20,518 bases of DNA, from NCBI GenBank assembly GCA_035711865.1, contig DASTBT010000051.1:1-20518 (forward strand). Direction: 5' to 3'. Positions 1-7,566 of this stretch are shown piece after piece. Within the stretch, counting starts at the first letter, position 1; every line of letters begins with the position of its first letter. A program made the translations under genes and the position numbers. The notes under the pieces are model-generated. The model had not been told where the DNA came from and searched no databases. It worked only from the letters and a program-made list of their open reading frames with translations. Origin of the DNA: JAOUEA01 sp035711865 (GTDB taxonomy: Bacteria; Actinomycetota; UBA4738; HRBIN12).

Positions 1-1
1 C

Positions 2-1252
2 ATCGGCAAGGTGCTCGCGAACCTCTTCCCGGTGACCGCGCCCCCGCTCGCGCTCTCGCCGACCCCCGACTCGGCACTCGTGCGTCTCGAACGCATCGTC
101 GAGGCCGTCGGCGACGGGCGCGACGTCGCCGACCTGCTCGCGACCGACCCGGTCGCGGCCCGCCGCCTCGCGAACATCGCCGGCGCCAGCTCGTTCGCCA
201 CCGACCTGCTCGTCGCCGATCCGTCGCGCATCCGAGGGCTGTCCGACACCCTGCTCGGCGCCGAGACCGACGCCGCGGGCGAGCTCGTCGACGCGGTCGC
301 CCGAACGGCCGGCCGCGAGCTCTCCCCCCGCGAGACCGGGGAGGCGCTCAGCGACGTGGCACGACGGGTCGTGCGAGAGGCGCTCGCGGCCGCCGACCCG
401 CCCGACGACCTGCCGTTCGCCGTGGTCGGCATGGGCAAGCTGGGCGCTCGCGAGCTCAACGTGGCGAGCGACCTCGACCTGATGTTCGTCTACGAGGGCG
501 AGGGGGCCGACGACCAGGCGCGGGCCGCCCGCGTCGCCGAGGACGTGCTCCGGTACGTCCGCGAGGCCGGGTGGGAACCGGACGCCGATCTGCGCCCCGA
601 GGGCCGTAACGGGCCGCTCGCCCGGTCGATCGCCGGCTACCTCGAGTACTGGCAGCGGTACGCGGAACCATGGGAGTTCCAGGCGCTGCTGCGCGCCCGT
701 GCGGTCGCCGGCGACGCCGACCTCGGGCGCCGGTTCGAGCTGAACGCGGCCGACGTCGCCTACCCGCCCGATGGCCTCACGATCGACCGCGTCGCCGACA
801 TGTTGCACATGCGCGAACGCATCGAACGCGAGCGCGTGCGGCCGCCCGAGGCGGCCAGGTTCAACTTCAAGCTCGGCATCGGTTCGCTCGCCGACGTGCA
901 GTTCGCGGTGGAGCTCTCGCTGTTGCGTCACGGGGGCGACCACCCCGAGGTCCGTTCGCGGCGCACCCTCGAGGCGATCGACCGGCTGGCTGCCGCGAAT
1001 CTGATGCGGGGCTCGATCGCCCGCGACCTCGGCGAGGCGTTCGTGTTCTGCACCGACGTGAAGAACGCCCTGGAGATGGACCGGCGGCTGCACGCCGAGG
1101 CCTTGCCCGCCGATCCCGAAGAGCAGACCGCCCTCGCCCGGATGCTGGGCTACGAGGAGCACCCTCGCCAGAGCTTCATCGACGACTACCTGAGGGTGAC
1201 CCGCCGAGGTCGCCGGGCGATGGAGCGCGTGTTCTCCGAGGAGGTCGTGTGA
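2..1252 (+). CDS. glnE: Glutamine synthetase adenylyltransferase GlnE, C-terminal part (5' end outside window)
   Basis: GlnE attaches AMP to a tyrosine of glutamine synthetase and removes it, tuning ammonia assimilation in the cytoplasm. The reading frame is open to the left edge, so 416 residues of a protein that is usually about 1000 are visible. The nucleotidyltransferase signature GMGKLGARELNVASDLDLMF is present with its metal-binding Asp pair, followed by LRPEGRNGPLARS and the WEFQALLRARAVAGD block. The end, FIDDYLRVTRR..., matches the typical actinobacterial C-terminus. These blocks, in this order, identify the second (adenylyl transferase) half rather than the N-terminal deadenylylase half; that assignment rests on family knowledge. 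The gene overlaps the next one by 4 bases. Its substrate, GlnA, is encoded at 18334-19755. Confidence 0.93.
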   Translation: MGKVLANLFPVTAPPLALSPTPDSALVRLERIVEAVGDGRDVADLLATDPVAARRLANIAGASSFATDLLVADPSRIRGLSDTLLGAETDAAGELVDAVARTAGRELSPRETGEALSDVARRVVREALAAADPPDDLPFAVVGMGKLGARELNVASDLDLMFVYEGEGADDQARAARVAEDVLRYVREAGWEPDADLRPEGRNGPLARSIAGYLEYWQRYAEPWEFQALLRARAVAGDADLGRRFELNAADVAYPPDGLTIDRVADMLHMRERIERERVRPPEAARFNFKLGIGSLADVQFAVELSLLRHGGDHPEVRSRRTLEAIDRLAAANLMRGSIARDLGEAFVFCTDVKNALEMDRRLHAEALPADPEEQTALARMLGYEEHPRQSFIDDYLRVTRRGRRAMERVFSEEVV

Positions 1253-2088
1253 GCGTGAGCGGGAGCGAGAGCGAGAGCCGGCGGCAGGTCGGCGACGGTG
1301 GCCGGCGGCCGACGGCGTTGATCACCGGCGCGTCGAGCGGGTTCGGCATCGAGTTCGCGCGTCTGTTCGGATCGGACGGATGGAACGTCGTCATGGTGGC
1401 CCGCAGCGGCGCCGCGATGGAGACGGTGGCCCAGGAGGTCGAGGAACGCGACGGCGTCGAGGTCATCGTGCTTCCCAAGGACCTGTCGAAGGTCCGCGCG
1501 GGCGCCGAGGTCATCGCATCGCTCGACCAGCGCGGCGTGACCGTCGACGCGCTCGTGAACAGCGCAGGGTTCGCGACCTACGGGGAGTTCTGGCGCGACG
1601 ACCCCGACGCGCAGGCCGCGATGCTCCAGGTGAACGTCGCGGCCCTCACCGAGCTCAGCCGGCTCGTCGTTCCGGGCATGATCGAGCGCGGCGGGGGTCA
1701 CGTGCTGAACCTGGGATCCATCGCGTCGTTCGTGCCGGCGCCGATGACCGCCGCCTACGCCGCCACGAAGGCATACGTGCTCTCGCTGTCGCTCGCGCTG
1801 GCCCAGGAGGTGAAGGGGACCGGCGTCACGGTCACGTGCCTCTGCCCGGGCCCGACGGAGACGGGGTTCCAACGTCGGGCCGACATGGGCGACTCGGCCC
1901 TGATCCGGGGGCGACGGCTGCCCGGCGCGCGGGAGGTCGCCGAGGCCGGCTATGCCGCGCTCAAGGCGGGCAAGCCGTACCTGGTCACGGGCGGCGCGAG
2001 CCGGGCATACGCCTTCGGGACCCGGTTCCTCCCACGCACCTCGATCGCACGCGGCGTGGCCCGAGCGCAGCGCCGGGTCCGCGGCTGA
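1249..2088 (+). CDS. Short-chain dehydrogenase/reductase (SDR), classical type
   Basis: This is a predicted NAD(P)-dependent oxidoreductase of 279 residues with a Rossmann fold; the substrate is unknown. The cofactor motif TGASSGFG is at residues 26-33, an NSAG motif follows, and the catalytic set is Ser157 and Tyr170-x3-Lys174 (YAATK), with the usual 13-residue Ser-Tyr spacing. The start is taken as the GTG at 1249, which overlaps the glnE stop (GTGA) and implies translational coupling; a second GTG at 1255 is possible. The first ten codons are a low-complexity Ser/Glu run (SGSESES). The C-terminal half (PGPTET, then RRADMG) resembles the DltE/YqjQ-like SDR group often annotated only as SDR family. 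A role in nitrogen control is not implied by position alone. Confidence 0.9.
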   Translation: MSVSGSESESRRQVGDGGRRPTALITGASSGFGIEFARLFGSDGWNVVMVARSGAAMETVAQEVEERDGVEVIVLPKDLSKVRAGAEVIASLDQRGVTVDALVNSAGFATYGEFWRDDPDAQAAMLQVNVAALTELSRLVVPGMIERGGGHVLNLGSIASFVPAPMTAAYAATKAYVLSLSLALAQEVKGTGVTVTCLCPGPTETGFQRRADMGDSALIRGRRLPGAREVAEAGYAALKAGKPYLVTGGASRAYAFGTRFLPRTSIARGVARAQRRVRG

Positions 2089-2160
2089 CCCGTCGTTGCC
2101 CGGAGCTTCGGGTCCGTGGTCGACTGGCGGACGGTGCCGACCCGAACGGAGGAAAGGCCG

Positions 2161-2526
2161 ATGCTCAAGGAGTTCAAGGAGTTCGCGTTCAAGGGCAACC
2201 TGATCGAGATCGCGGTGGGCTTGGTCCTCGCCCTGGCGTTCGTGGCGGTCGTCACCGCCCTCGTCGACGGCGTGATCATGCCGATCGTCGCCGCGATCTT
2301 CGGGAAGCCGAACTTCGACGACATCACGTTCACGATCGGCGACGGTGTGGTGCGCATCGGCACGTTCATCACGGCGCTCGTGAACTTCCTGATCATCGCC
2401 TGGGTGCTGTTCTTGATCGTCAAGGCCGCGAACCGGTTGATGCCGAAGAAGGACGAGGAGGTCGGGCCCACCGAGATCGAGCTGCTGACCGAGATCCGCG
2501 ACAGCCTGCGGACGCGGAACGTCTGA
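2161..2526 (+). CDS. mscL: Large-conductance mechanosensitive channel MscL
   Basis: MscL forms a homopentameric pore in the cytoplasmic membrane that opens at high membrane tension and releases solutes during osmotic downshock. The 121-residue product has the family length and layout: an amphipathic N-terminal helix (MLKEFKEFAFKGN), a pore-lining TM1 (IEIAVGLVLALAFVAVVTAL), a periplasmic loop, TM2 (about residues 65-90) and a charged C-terminal helix (about 95-121). GGAGGA at 2148-2153 sits 7 bases before the ATG at 2161. The frame also has an upstream start at 2116, but it lacks this spacing and would add residues foreign to the family. The gene stands alone, about 70 bases after the SDR gene, and converges on the membrane protein gene downstream with a 10-base gap. 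Confidence 0.96.
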   Translation: MLKEFKEFAFKGNLIEIAVGLVLALAFVAVVTALVDGVIMPIVAAIFGKPNFDDITFTIGDGVVRIGTFITALVNFLIIAWVLFLIVKAANRLMPKKDEEVGPTEIELLTEIRDSLRTRNV

Positions 2527-2536
2527 AGGCCTGCGG

Positions 2537-3295
2537 CTACACCGCGGGTGGTGCCGGCGGAGCGGGGGTGGGCGACGGCTCGCCACGCCAGGTCTCGGCG
2601 AGCCTGCGGTGCATCTGGAAGAGCCACCACGAGGCGCCCGCGAGCGCCAGGCCCGAGACGAGGTCGGCGATGCCACGTTCACGCTCGGCGGTTTCGCTGA
2701 GCGGCAGGAGCGCGCTGGTGCCGGGGGCGACGATCCGGAAGACGCCGTAGCCGGCCTTCACCAGGCTCACCGCGAACAGCACGACGAAGATCAGGACCGC
2801 CGTGTAGGCGAACGCTTGCAGCACCCGAGCCGCCGCCGAGCCCCCGAATCCCGCGTCACCGGTGAGCTCACCGCGCCACCCCTCGTGGATCCGGTAGAGC
2901 GCGAACGTCACGATCGCGACGATCCCAGACGACACGAGGGTCCTGATCGCCGTATCGGTCGCGTCGAAGCCGAGATCGCTCATGCCGCTCAGCAGCCCGC
3001 CCAGACCGCCCAGCCCCGAGGGATCTCCGTCACCGGCCAGGCCGCCGATCGCGTCGGCGAGGCCCCCGCCCGGCGACTCCGGCCCGAGGATCAGCTGCAC
3101 GAGCGCCTCGATGAAGGCGGCCGCCGCCAGCGCCCCGATCACGAGCACGGGCAGCATCGCGACCGAGATGTAGATCGCTCGCGGGCGTGTCGCTCGTTCG
3201 TCGGGAAGGTGTCGCCCGGCGACGACGGCCACGATGGCCATCAGCGACCCGAGGATCACGAACCCCGAGATCAGTGCTCCCCCGCCGTGGGACAT
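2537..3295 (-). CDS. Four-helix membrane protein with an internal duplication (DUF5671-like)
   Basis: The protein has 252 residues and no known function. I see five hydrophobic segments: a short N-terminal one (residues about 8-26), then two pairs. Each pair ends in a similar signature, a helix followed by (Y/H)R..(E/A).WRGE: ALYRIHEGWRGEL near the middle and MHRRLAETWRGEP near the end. This suggests a duplicated two-helix module of the DUF5671 kind, which is inference from motif shape. A glycine-rich linker (GGLGGLLSG) lies between the two helices of the first module, and the tail is proline-rich. A TAGTCT element lies 9 bases upstream of the ATG and no clear Shine-Dalgarno is seen, so the transcript probably has almost no leader. 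Confidence 0.75.
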   Translation of the reverse strand: MSHGGGALISGFVILGSLMAIVAVVAGRHLPDERATRPRAIYISVAMLPVLVIGALAAAAFIEALVQLILGPESPGGGLADAIGGLAGDGDPSGLGGLGGLLSGMSDLGFDATDTAIRTLVSSGIVAIVTFALYRIHEGWRGELTGDAGFGGSAAARVLQAFAYTAVLIFVVLFAVSLVKAGYGVFRIVAPGTSALLPLSETAERERGIADLVSGLALAGASWWLFQMHRRLAETWRGEPSPTPAPPAPPAV

Positions 3296-3304
3296 GATGG
3301 TCTC

Positions 3305-3310
3305 AGACTA
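3305..3310 (-). promoter_or_regulatory. -10 element TAGTCT for the four-helix membrane protein gene
   Basis: On the minus strand TAGTCT (TANNNT) is followed by nine bases and the ATG at 3295, which predicts a very short leader of about three bases. No recognisable -35 is present. Confidence 0.4.
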
Positions 3311-3345
3311 GCTTCAGCTTGACCGCGACGTCGGTGGTGAGCCTG

Positions 3346-4731
3346 TCAGAAGGAGAAGCGGGCGATCGCGCGCCGGACCTGAGCGTTGACGTAACGGAAC
3401 TCGCCCAGCCCCCACAGGTGCTCCCCTGTGACCTGGATCTCCCAGATGCCTCCGTAGCGGTTGGTACCGGAGATGTTCTGGGTCTGCTCGGGGTAGGGCT
3501 GGTTCTGGCCGTCGAGGTTCGGCAGCCAGCTGCAGTCGACCCAGGGCTGGGTGGCCGAGCTCGTGCCGTCGGTGATCGGCGAGACCATGCTCGTCGTCGA
3601 TGCCACGTTGCGGACGATCGCGAGCCCGCGGATCCACGTGCCCTGCAACGACGTGCCGCAGCGCATGCGCCCGTTGTAGCTGCTGCTGCTGTTGATCCCG
3701 AAGTGACCGCCGATCACCAGGTCCTGCCCGCCGGGCAACAGGTTCACGCTCTGCACGTTCCCGCCCGTGCCGTACTGCCACGTGCGGCTGCCCACGTCGC
3801 CGGTGTCGAGGCGGAAGGCCCCGACGAAGTTGGGGGTCTTCCCGCAGCCGGCGTAGATCCGAGCGGCGGTGACGGCGACCTCGTAGCAGATCTGGCCCGA
3901 GGTCGTGGCGCCGGGGATCTGCGACGGGGGGACGGCCCACGGGAGCGTGGCGCCGGTCGTGGCGTCGACGCGGCCGAGCGCGTAGCGGGCGTTCCCGACG
4001 CCGAGCTGCTTGAAGCCGCCGGCGAGGAAGATCGACTGCTCGTCGGCGGAGAAGGCCATGTCGTGCACGATGCCGTTGACGCCCGCGGTCTTGTAACCGG
4101 TGATGAGCGAGCCGTCGGCGAGGTCGACCTTCGCGGTCTTCGGGCGGCCAATGCCGTTCACCTTGCTGAACGATCCACCGACGTAGAGTCCATCATCCGC
4201 GGCAACGATCGTGCGAACGGAGAATTTGTGCTCGTTCGCGTTCCCCGGGATGCCCACGGTCGCGTCGAACGAACTGACCACCGTGTCTTCGATCGTGGTG
4301 GGGTCGATGTCGATCGCCGCGAGGTTGTAGTGGTTCTCCCCGTTCACCCTGCCGAACTGACCCCCGACGTACAGGCGGTTGCCCACGATCTCGAGGGCGT
4401 AGACATCGAGGGTCTGGCCCCCGGTCGCCTCGAGCTGAGGCTTGAAGGCCGCGATGGCCCGGCCGGTCGACATGTCGATCGCCGCCAACCCCGTGTACCC
4501 GCTGACGAACGGGCTCAGGTTCGGCCCGGGCGCGACCGACGTTCCGATGCGCTTGAAGCTGCCGCCGACGAACAGCACGTTGCCCTTTTGCACGCTGGCC
4601 TTGATGTAGCCGTTGGCCATCCATGGGGTCGCGTCCGGCGTGGTGGTGAGCGCGGCTGCAGGGGACGCCGTTGCGATCAACGACGCGATGACGACGAGGC
4701 ACAGCGTGAGAGCGGTGGTCTTGAGGCGCAT
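3346..4731 (-). CDS. Secreted beta-propeller protein with delta-60 (DUF5122-like) repeats
   Basis: This is a 461-residue exported protein. Residues 1-28 form a Sec signal peptide (MRLKTT, a hydrophobic core, then an SPAAA cleavage region). The mature part has several repeats of the pattern L(Y/F)VGG(S/Q)F..VNG...AAID..TG, for example LYVGGQFGRVNGE and LYVGGSFSKVNGI, which is the delta-60 or DUF5122 style of propeller blade. Four or more cysteines in the C-terminal half (CYEV, CGKT, RCGTS, DCSW) could form disulfides. No catalytic motif, sortase signal or terminal membrane anchor is seen, so a binding or surface-scaffold role is a guess. The ATG at 4731 has AAAGGA about 9 bases upstream. Confidence 0.85.
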   Translation of the reverse strand: MRLKTTALTLCLVVIASLIATASPAAALTTTPDATPWMANGYIKASVQKGNVLFVGGSFKRIGTSVAPGPNLSPFVSGYTGLAAIDMSTGRAIAAFKPQLEATGGQTLDVYALEIVGNRLYVGGQFGRVNGENHYNLAAIDIDPTTIEDTVVSSFDATVGIPGNANEHKFSVRTIVAADDGLYVGGSFSKVNGIGRPKTAKVDLADGSLITGYKTAGVNGIVHDMAFSADEQSIFLAGGFKQLGVGNARYALGRVDATTGATLPWAVPPSQIPGATTSGQICYEVAVTAARIYAGCGKTPNFVGAFRLDTGDVGSRTWQYGTGGNVQSVNLLPGGQDLVIGGHFGINSSSSYNGRMRCGTSLQGTWIRGLAIVRNVASTTSMVSPITDGTSSATQPWVDCSWLPNLDGQNQPYPEQTQNISGTNRYGGIWEIQVTGEHLWGLGEFRYVNAQVRRAIARFSF

Positions 4732-4806
4732 CGGGGGGAATCCTTTCGGCGTATCGTCGGGCGTATCGGCTTCGTGGTGCGGGGGAAAACGTCCCGCGTC
4801 CGGGCG

Positions 4807-4815
4807 AGTCTAGCA
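4807..4815 (-). promoter_or_regulatory. Extended -10 (TGC-TAGACT) upstream of the secreted propeller gene
   Basis: The minus strand reads TGCTAGACT about 75 bases before the start codon at 4731. TAGACT fits TANNNT and the preceding TG is an extended -10 feature, which fits the lack of a visible -35. Confidence 0.38.
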
Positions 4816-4922
4816 TCGGGCGACGCGGTGATGGAGTTGGCCGAAGGGACGATCTGGAAAGCGGAGAGGACTACGGCTTTCGCCACGGGTCCGCGGGCCA
4901 ACCGGGCAGGCGCCGGCTGCGA

Positions 4923-6464
4923 ATGTCTCACATGAGGCTCCGGATGGGTGCGCTGGTCGGCGTGGCCTCGGGAGCGGTCGCGCTGGGCGTGGCGCACCTC
5001 GTCGCGGCGCTCGACTCCCGGGCGTCGTCGCCGATCGTGGCGGTGGGCTCGGCCGCGATCGACATCGCGCCCGAGTGGTTGAAATCGTTCGCGATCCGCA
5101 CGTTCGGCGTGCAGGACAAGCTCGTGCTGCTCGTGGGGATCGGTGCGGTGGTCGCGGCGCTCGCCGTCGTGCTGGGCGTCGCGTCGCTCCGCCGGCCGCG
5201 CATCGGCTTGGCGGGCCTCACGCTGCTCGGCGCGGCCGGCGTCCTCGCGGCCCTCTCCCGCCCGGACGCGACGGGGGCGAGTGCGCTTCCTGCCATCGCC
5301 GGCGCATCGGCCGGGGCGGCGACGTTGCTGGCACTGCACCGCCGCCTGGTGCCGGCCGCGACCGATGGCCGAACCGAGCCCACGCAGGCGCTCGAGCCCG
5401 TCGACCGGCGGCGGTTCCTCGTCGCGAGCGGGGTCGCGATCGTGGTCGCGGGCGCGGCGGCGGGCTTCGGTCAGCTCCTGTCGAGGCGGAGGGAGGCCGA
5501 CGCCTCGCGAGCGGCGGTCACGCTGCCCGATCCTGCTGAGGCCGCCCCGCCCTCTCCCGGCGGCGCCGAGCTCGGCGTCGACGGGCTCAGCCCGTACTTC
5601 ACCCCCAACGAGGAGTTCTACCGCGTCGACACAGCCCTAATCGTGCCGGCGGTTCCCGCCGAGGACTGGAGCCTGCGCGTGCACGGCATGGTCGAGCGGG
5701 AGCTCACGATGAGCTTCGACGAGCTCGCGGCCCGGCCGCTGATCGAGCGCGACATCACCCTCGCCTGCGTCTCCAACGAGGTCGGCGGCCCGTACGTCGG
5801 CAACGCCCGGTGGGTGGGCGCCTCCCTCGCCGGTCTCCTCGGCGAGGCAGGCGTCGACCCGGCCGCGACCCAGCTCGTGAGCACCTCCGCCGACGGCTTC
5901 ACGTGCGGTACACCGGTCGCCGCGGTCACTGACGGTCGCGACGCGATGCTGGCGATCTCGATGAATGGCGAGCCGCTCCCGATCGAGCACGGCTTCCCGG
6001 TGCGCATGGTCGTGCCCGGCCTCTACGGATACGTCTCGGCCACCAAATGGGTGGTCGACCTCGAGCTCACGACGTTCGAGGCGTTCGACCCCTACTGGAT
6101 CCGGCGAGGGTGGGCGGAGATGGCCCCGATCAAGACGCAGTCGCGGATCGACACGCCGCGCCAGGGCGCGTCGGTACCGGCGGGCGACCTCACCGCCGCC
6201 GGTGTCGCGTGGGCGCAGCACGTCGGCATCGAGCGGGTCGAGGTTCGCATCGACGAGGGCGCATGGCAGGAAGCCGAGCTCGCGGTCGAGGGCACGATCG
6301 ACACCTGGCGTCAGTGGAAGCTGGTCGCTCCGATCGGCGCGGGGGAGCACCGGCTGCAGGTGCGCGCCACAGACGCCGGCGACGAGGTGCAGACCGACGC
6401 TCTCGCCGAGCCGTTCCCCGACGGCGCGACCGGCTGGCATACCGTCGCGATCCAGGCGGGCTGA
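4923..6464 (+). CDS. Membrane-anchored molybdopterin-dependent oxidoreductase, sulfite oxidase fold
   Basis: This is a 513-residue predicted Mo-cofactor enzyme. The N-terminal third holds about four membrane helices (from residue 9 to about 140). An RRRFLVASG segment opening a fifth hydrophobic helix follows (about 160-185) and looks like a twin-arginine-type anchor. The rest is the SUOX-type Moco domain, where Cys282 in the LACVSNE motif aligns with the Mo-ligating cysteine of the sulfite oxidase/YedY family. It continues with GFPVRMVVPGLYGY...TKWV and ends in an Ig-like dimerisation domain (VEVRIDEGAWQEAEL). Known relatives act outside the cytoplasmic membrane on oxidised or reduced S or N compounds; the substrate here cannot be told. 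No partner cytochrome gene is adjacent. Start choice: ATG 4923 or ATG 4932; neither has a clear Shine-Dalgarno. Confidence 0.88.
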   Translation: MSHMRLRMGALVGVASGAVALGVAHLVAALDSRASSPIVAVGSAAIDIAPEWLKSFAIRTFGVQDKLVLLVGIGAVVAALAVVLGVASLRRPRIGLAGLTLLGAAGVLAALSRPDATGASALPAIAGASAGAATLLALHRRLVPAATDGRTEPTQALEPVDRRRFLVASGVAIVVAGAAAGFGQLLSRRREADASRAAVTLPDPAEAAPPSPGGAELGVDGLSPYFTPNEEFYRVDTALIVPAVPAEDWSLRVHGMVERELTMSFDELAARPLIERDITLACVSNEVGGPYVGNARWVGASLAGLLGEAGVDPAATQLVSTSADGFTCGTPVAAVTDGRDAMLAISMNGEPLPIEHGFPVRMVVPGLYGYVSATKWVVDLELTTFEAFDPYWIRRGWAEMAPIKTQSRIDTPRQGASVPAGDLTAAGVAWAQHVGIERVEVRIDEGAWQEAELAVEGTIDTWRQWKLVAPIGAGEHRLQVRATDAGDEVQTDALAEPFPDGATGWHTVAIQAG

Positions 6465-6475
6465 GCGGGCCCGAA

Positions 6476-6492
6476 GCGGCGTCGACCGCCGC
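6476..6492. terminator. GC-rich hairpin between convergent genes
   Basis: GCGGCG and CGCCGC form a 6-bp stem around a TCGAC loop, placed between the stop of the molybdoenzyme gene (6464) and the stop of dinB (6497). There is no T-run, so it would be an atypical bidirectional terminator. Confidence 0.35.
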
Positions 6493-6496
6493 CGCT

Positions 6497-7522
6497 CTAC
6501 GCAGGGTCGGCGAGCTCGGCTCGGACGCCGAGCAGCCGGACCGGCCGGTCGAGCTCGAAGAGCGCCAGCGCGACGAGCGCGGCCTCGACGATCGCGTCGG
6601 GATCGGTCGTGGGCTCGGCGAGCTTCCTGCCGTGGGTCGACGTGAAGAACGACGAGGTCCGCAGCTTCACCGTCACCCGGATCACGGCTCGACCCTCGGG
6701 AAGGTCCGCGACCAGTTCACGCGCGATGCGCTCGGTCTCGCCGCGGATCTCGTCGTGGTCGGTCAGGTCGCGCTGGAACGTTCGCTCGTGGCTCTGACCC
6801 CGTCGCACGTACGGCTCGGCGGAGACCTCCCCGTCGTCATCGCCCGTGCCGAGGCGGCGGATCCAGGGCCCGGTGTTCGGGCCGAACTGCACGGCGAGCG
6901 CGTCGTCATCGGCGTTCGCCAGCTCGTCGACGGTCCGGATGCCGAGGTCGACCAGCTTCGCGGCGGTCTTCGAGCCGATGCCCCACAGGGCGTCGACCGA
7001 CCGGGAGCCCATCACGTCGTGCCACTCGGCCGCCGTGAGCCGGAAGACGCCCCGGCGCTTCGCGAACGCGCTCGCGAGCTTCGCGCGGTGCTTCGAGTCG
7101 CCGATCCCGATCGAGCACCACAGCTCGGTGTGTTCGAGGACCACGCGTTGCACGTCGCGCGCGAGCGCCTCAGGGTCGTCGGTCTCGACCGCCATGAACG
7201 CCTCGTCCCAGCCGAGCACCTGCACGACCGCCGGGAAGCCGCGAAGCGTCTCCATCACGCGCTCGCTCGCCTCGAGGTAGTGCTCGGCGTCGACGGCGAG
7301 GAAGACGCCGTCGGGGCATCGCTTCAACGCCGTGCGCAGCGGCATCGCGGATCGCACGCCGAACTCCCGCGCCTCGTAGGAGGCCGTGGAGACGACCCCG
7401 CGCTTCGTCGGGTCGCCGTCCCCTCCCACGATGACCGGCTTCCCGCGCAGCTCGGGATGCCGCAGCACCTCGACCGCGGCGATGAACTCGTCCATGTCGA
7501 CATGGAAGATCCACCTGGTCAC
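6497..7522 (-). CDS. dinB2: Y-family DNA polymerase, DinB2-like, with Ile at the steric-gate position
   Basis: This is a 341-residue translesion polymerase. The palm motif HVDMDEFIAAVE (residues 7-18) supplies catalytic Asp9, and GWDEAF supplies the second Asp/Glu pair. CSIGIGDSKHRAKLASAFAK, the helix-hairpin-helix ALWGIGSKTAAKLVDLGI and a little-finger domain follow. SYEAREFG, PLRTA.RRCP-like and FELDRPVRLLGVR blocks resemble mycobacterial DinB2 more than DinB1, and no beta-clamp-binding tail is obvious. The residue after Phe13, normally the aromatic steric gate, is Ile14; M. smegmatis DinB2 has Leu at that place and readily uses ribonucleotides. The GTG at 7522 is the best in-frame start; it lies 44 bases after the stop of the upstream membrane protein gene, with which it may be cotranscribed. 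No clear Shine-Dalgarno is seen. Confidence 0.93.
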   Translation of the reverse strand: MTRWIFHVDMDEFIAAVEVLRHPELRGKPVIVGGDGDPTKRGVVSTASYEAREFGVRSAMPLRTALKRCPDGVFLAVDAEHYLEASERVMETLRGFPAVVQVLGWDEAFMAVETDDPEALARDVQRVVLEHTELWCSIGIGDSKHRAKLASAFAKRRGVFRLTAAEWHDVMGSRSVDALWGIGSKTAAKLVDLGIRTVDELANADDDALAVQFGPNTGPWIRRLGTGDDDGEVSAEPYVRRGQSHERTFQRDLTDHDEIRGETERIARELVADLPEGRAVIRVTVKLRTSSFFTSTHGRKLAEPTTDPDAIVEAALVALALFELDRPVRLLGVRAELADPA

Positions 7523-7566
7523 GACGACAGCATGACCCGGCCGGCCGACGTCGACCGCCGGAGCGC

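Noticed and set aside
670..1248. N-terminal extension of the SDR gene through glnE
   Set aside because: The extra residues are Arg/Pro-rich out-of-frame translation of glnE; the SDR fold starts soon after the GTG at 1249.
1249..1280. GAGCG-type low-complexity run at the SDR start
   Set aside because: A short Ser/Glu codon run, not a structured repeat.
1186..2682. Long minus-strand open frame opposite the SDR gene and mscL
   Set aside because: It covers two well-supported plus-strand genes; its product is His/Arg/Asp-rich with no motif. High GC makes such antisense frames common; the same holds for 3319-4935 (+), 7612-8790 (+) and 14595-16181 (-).
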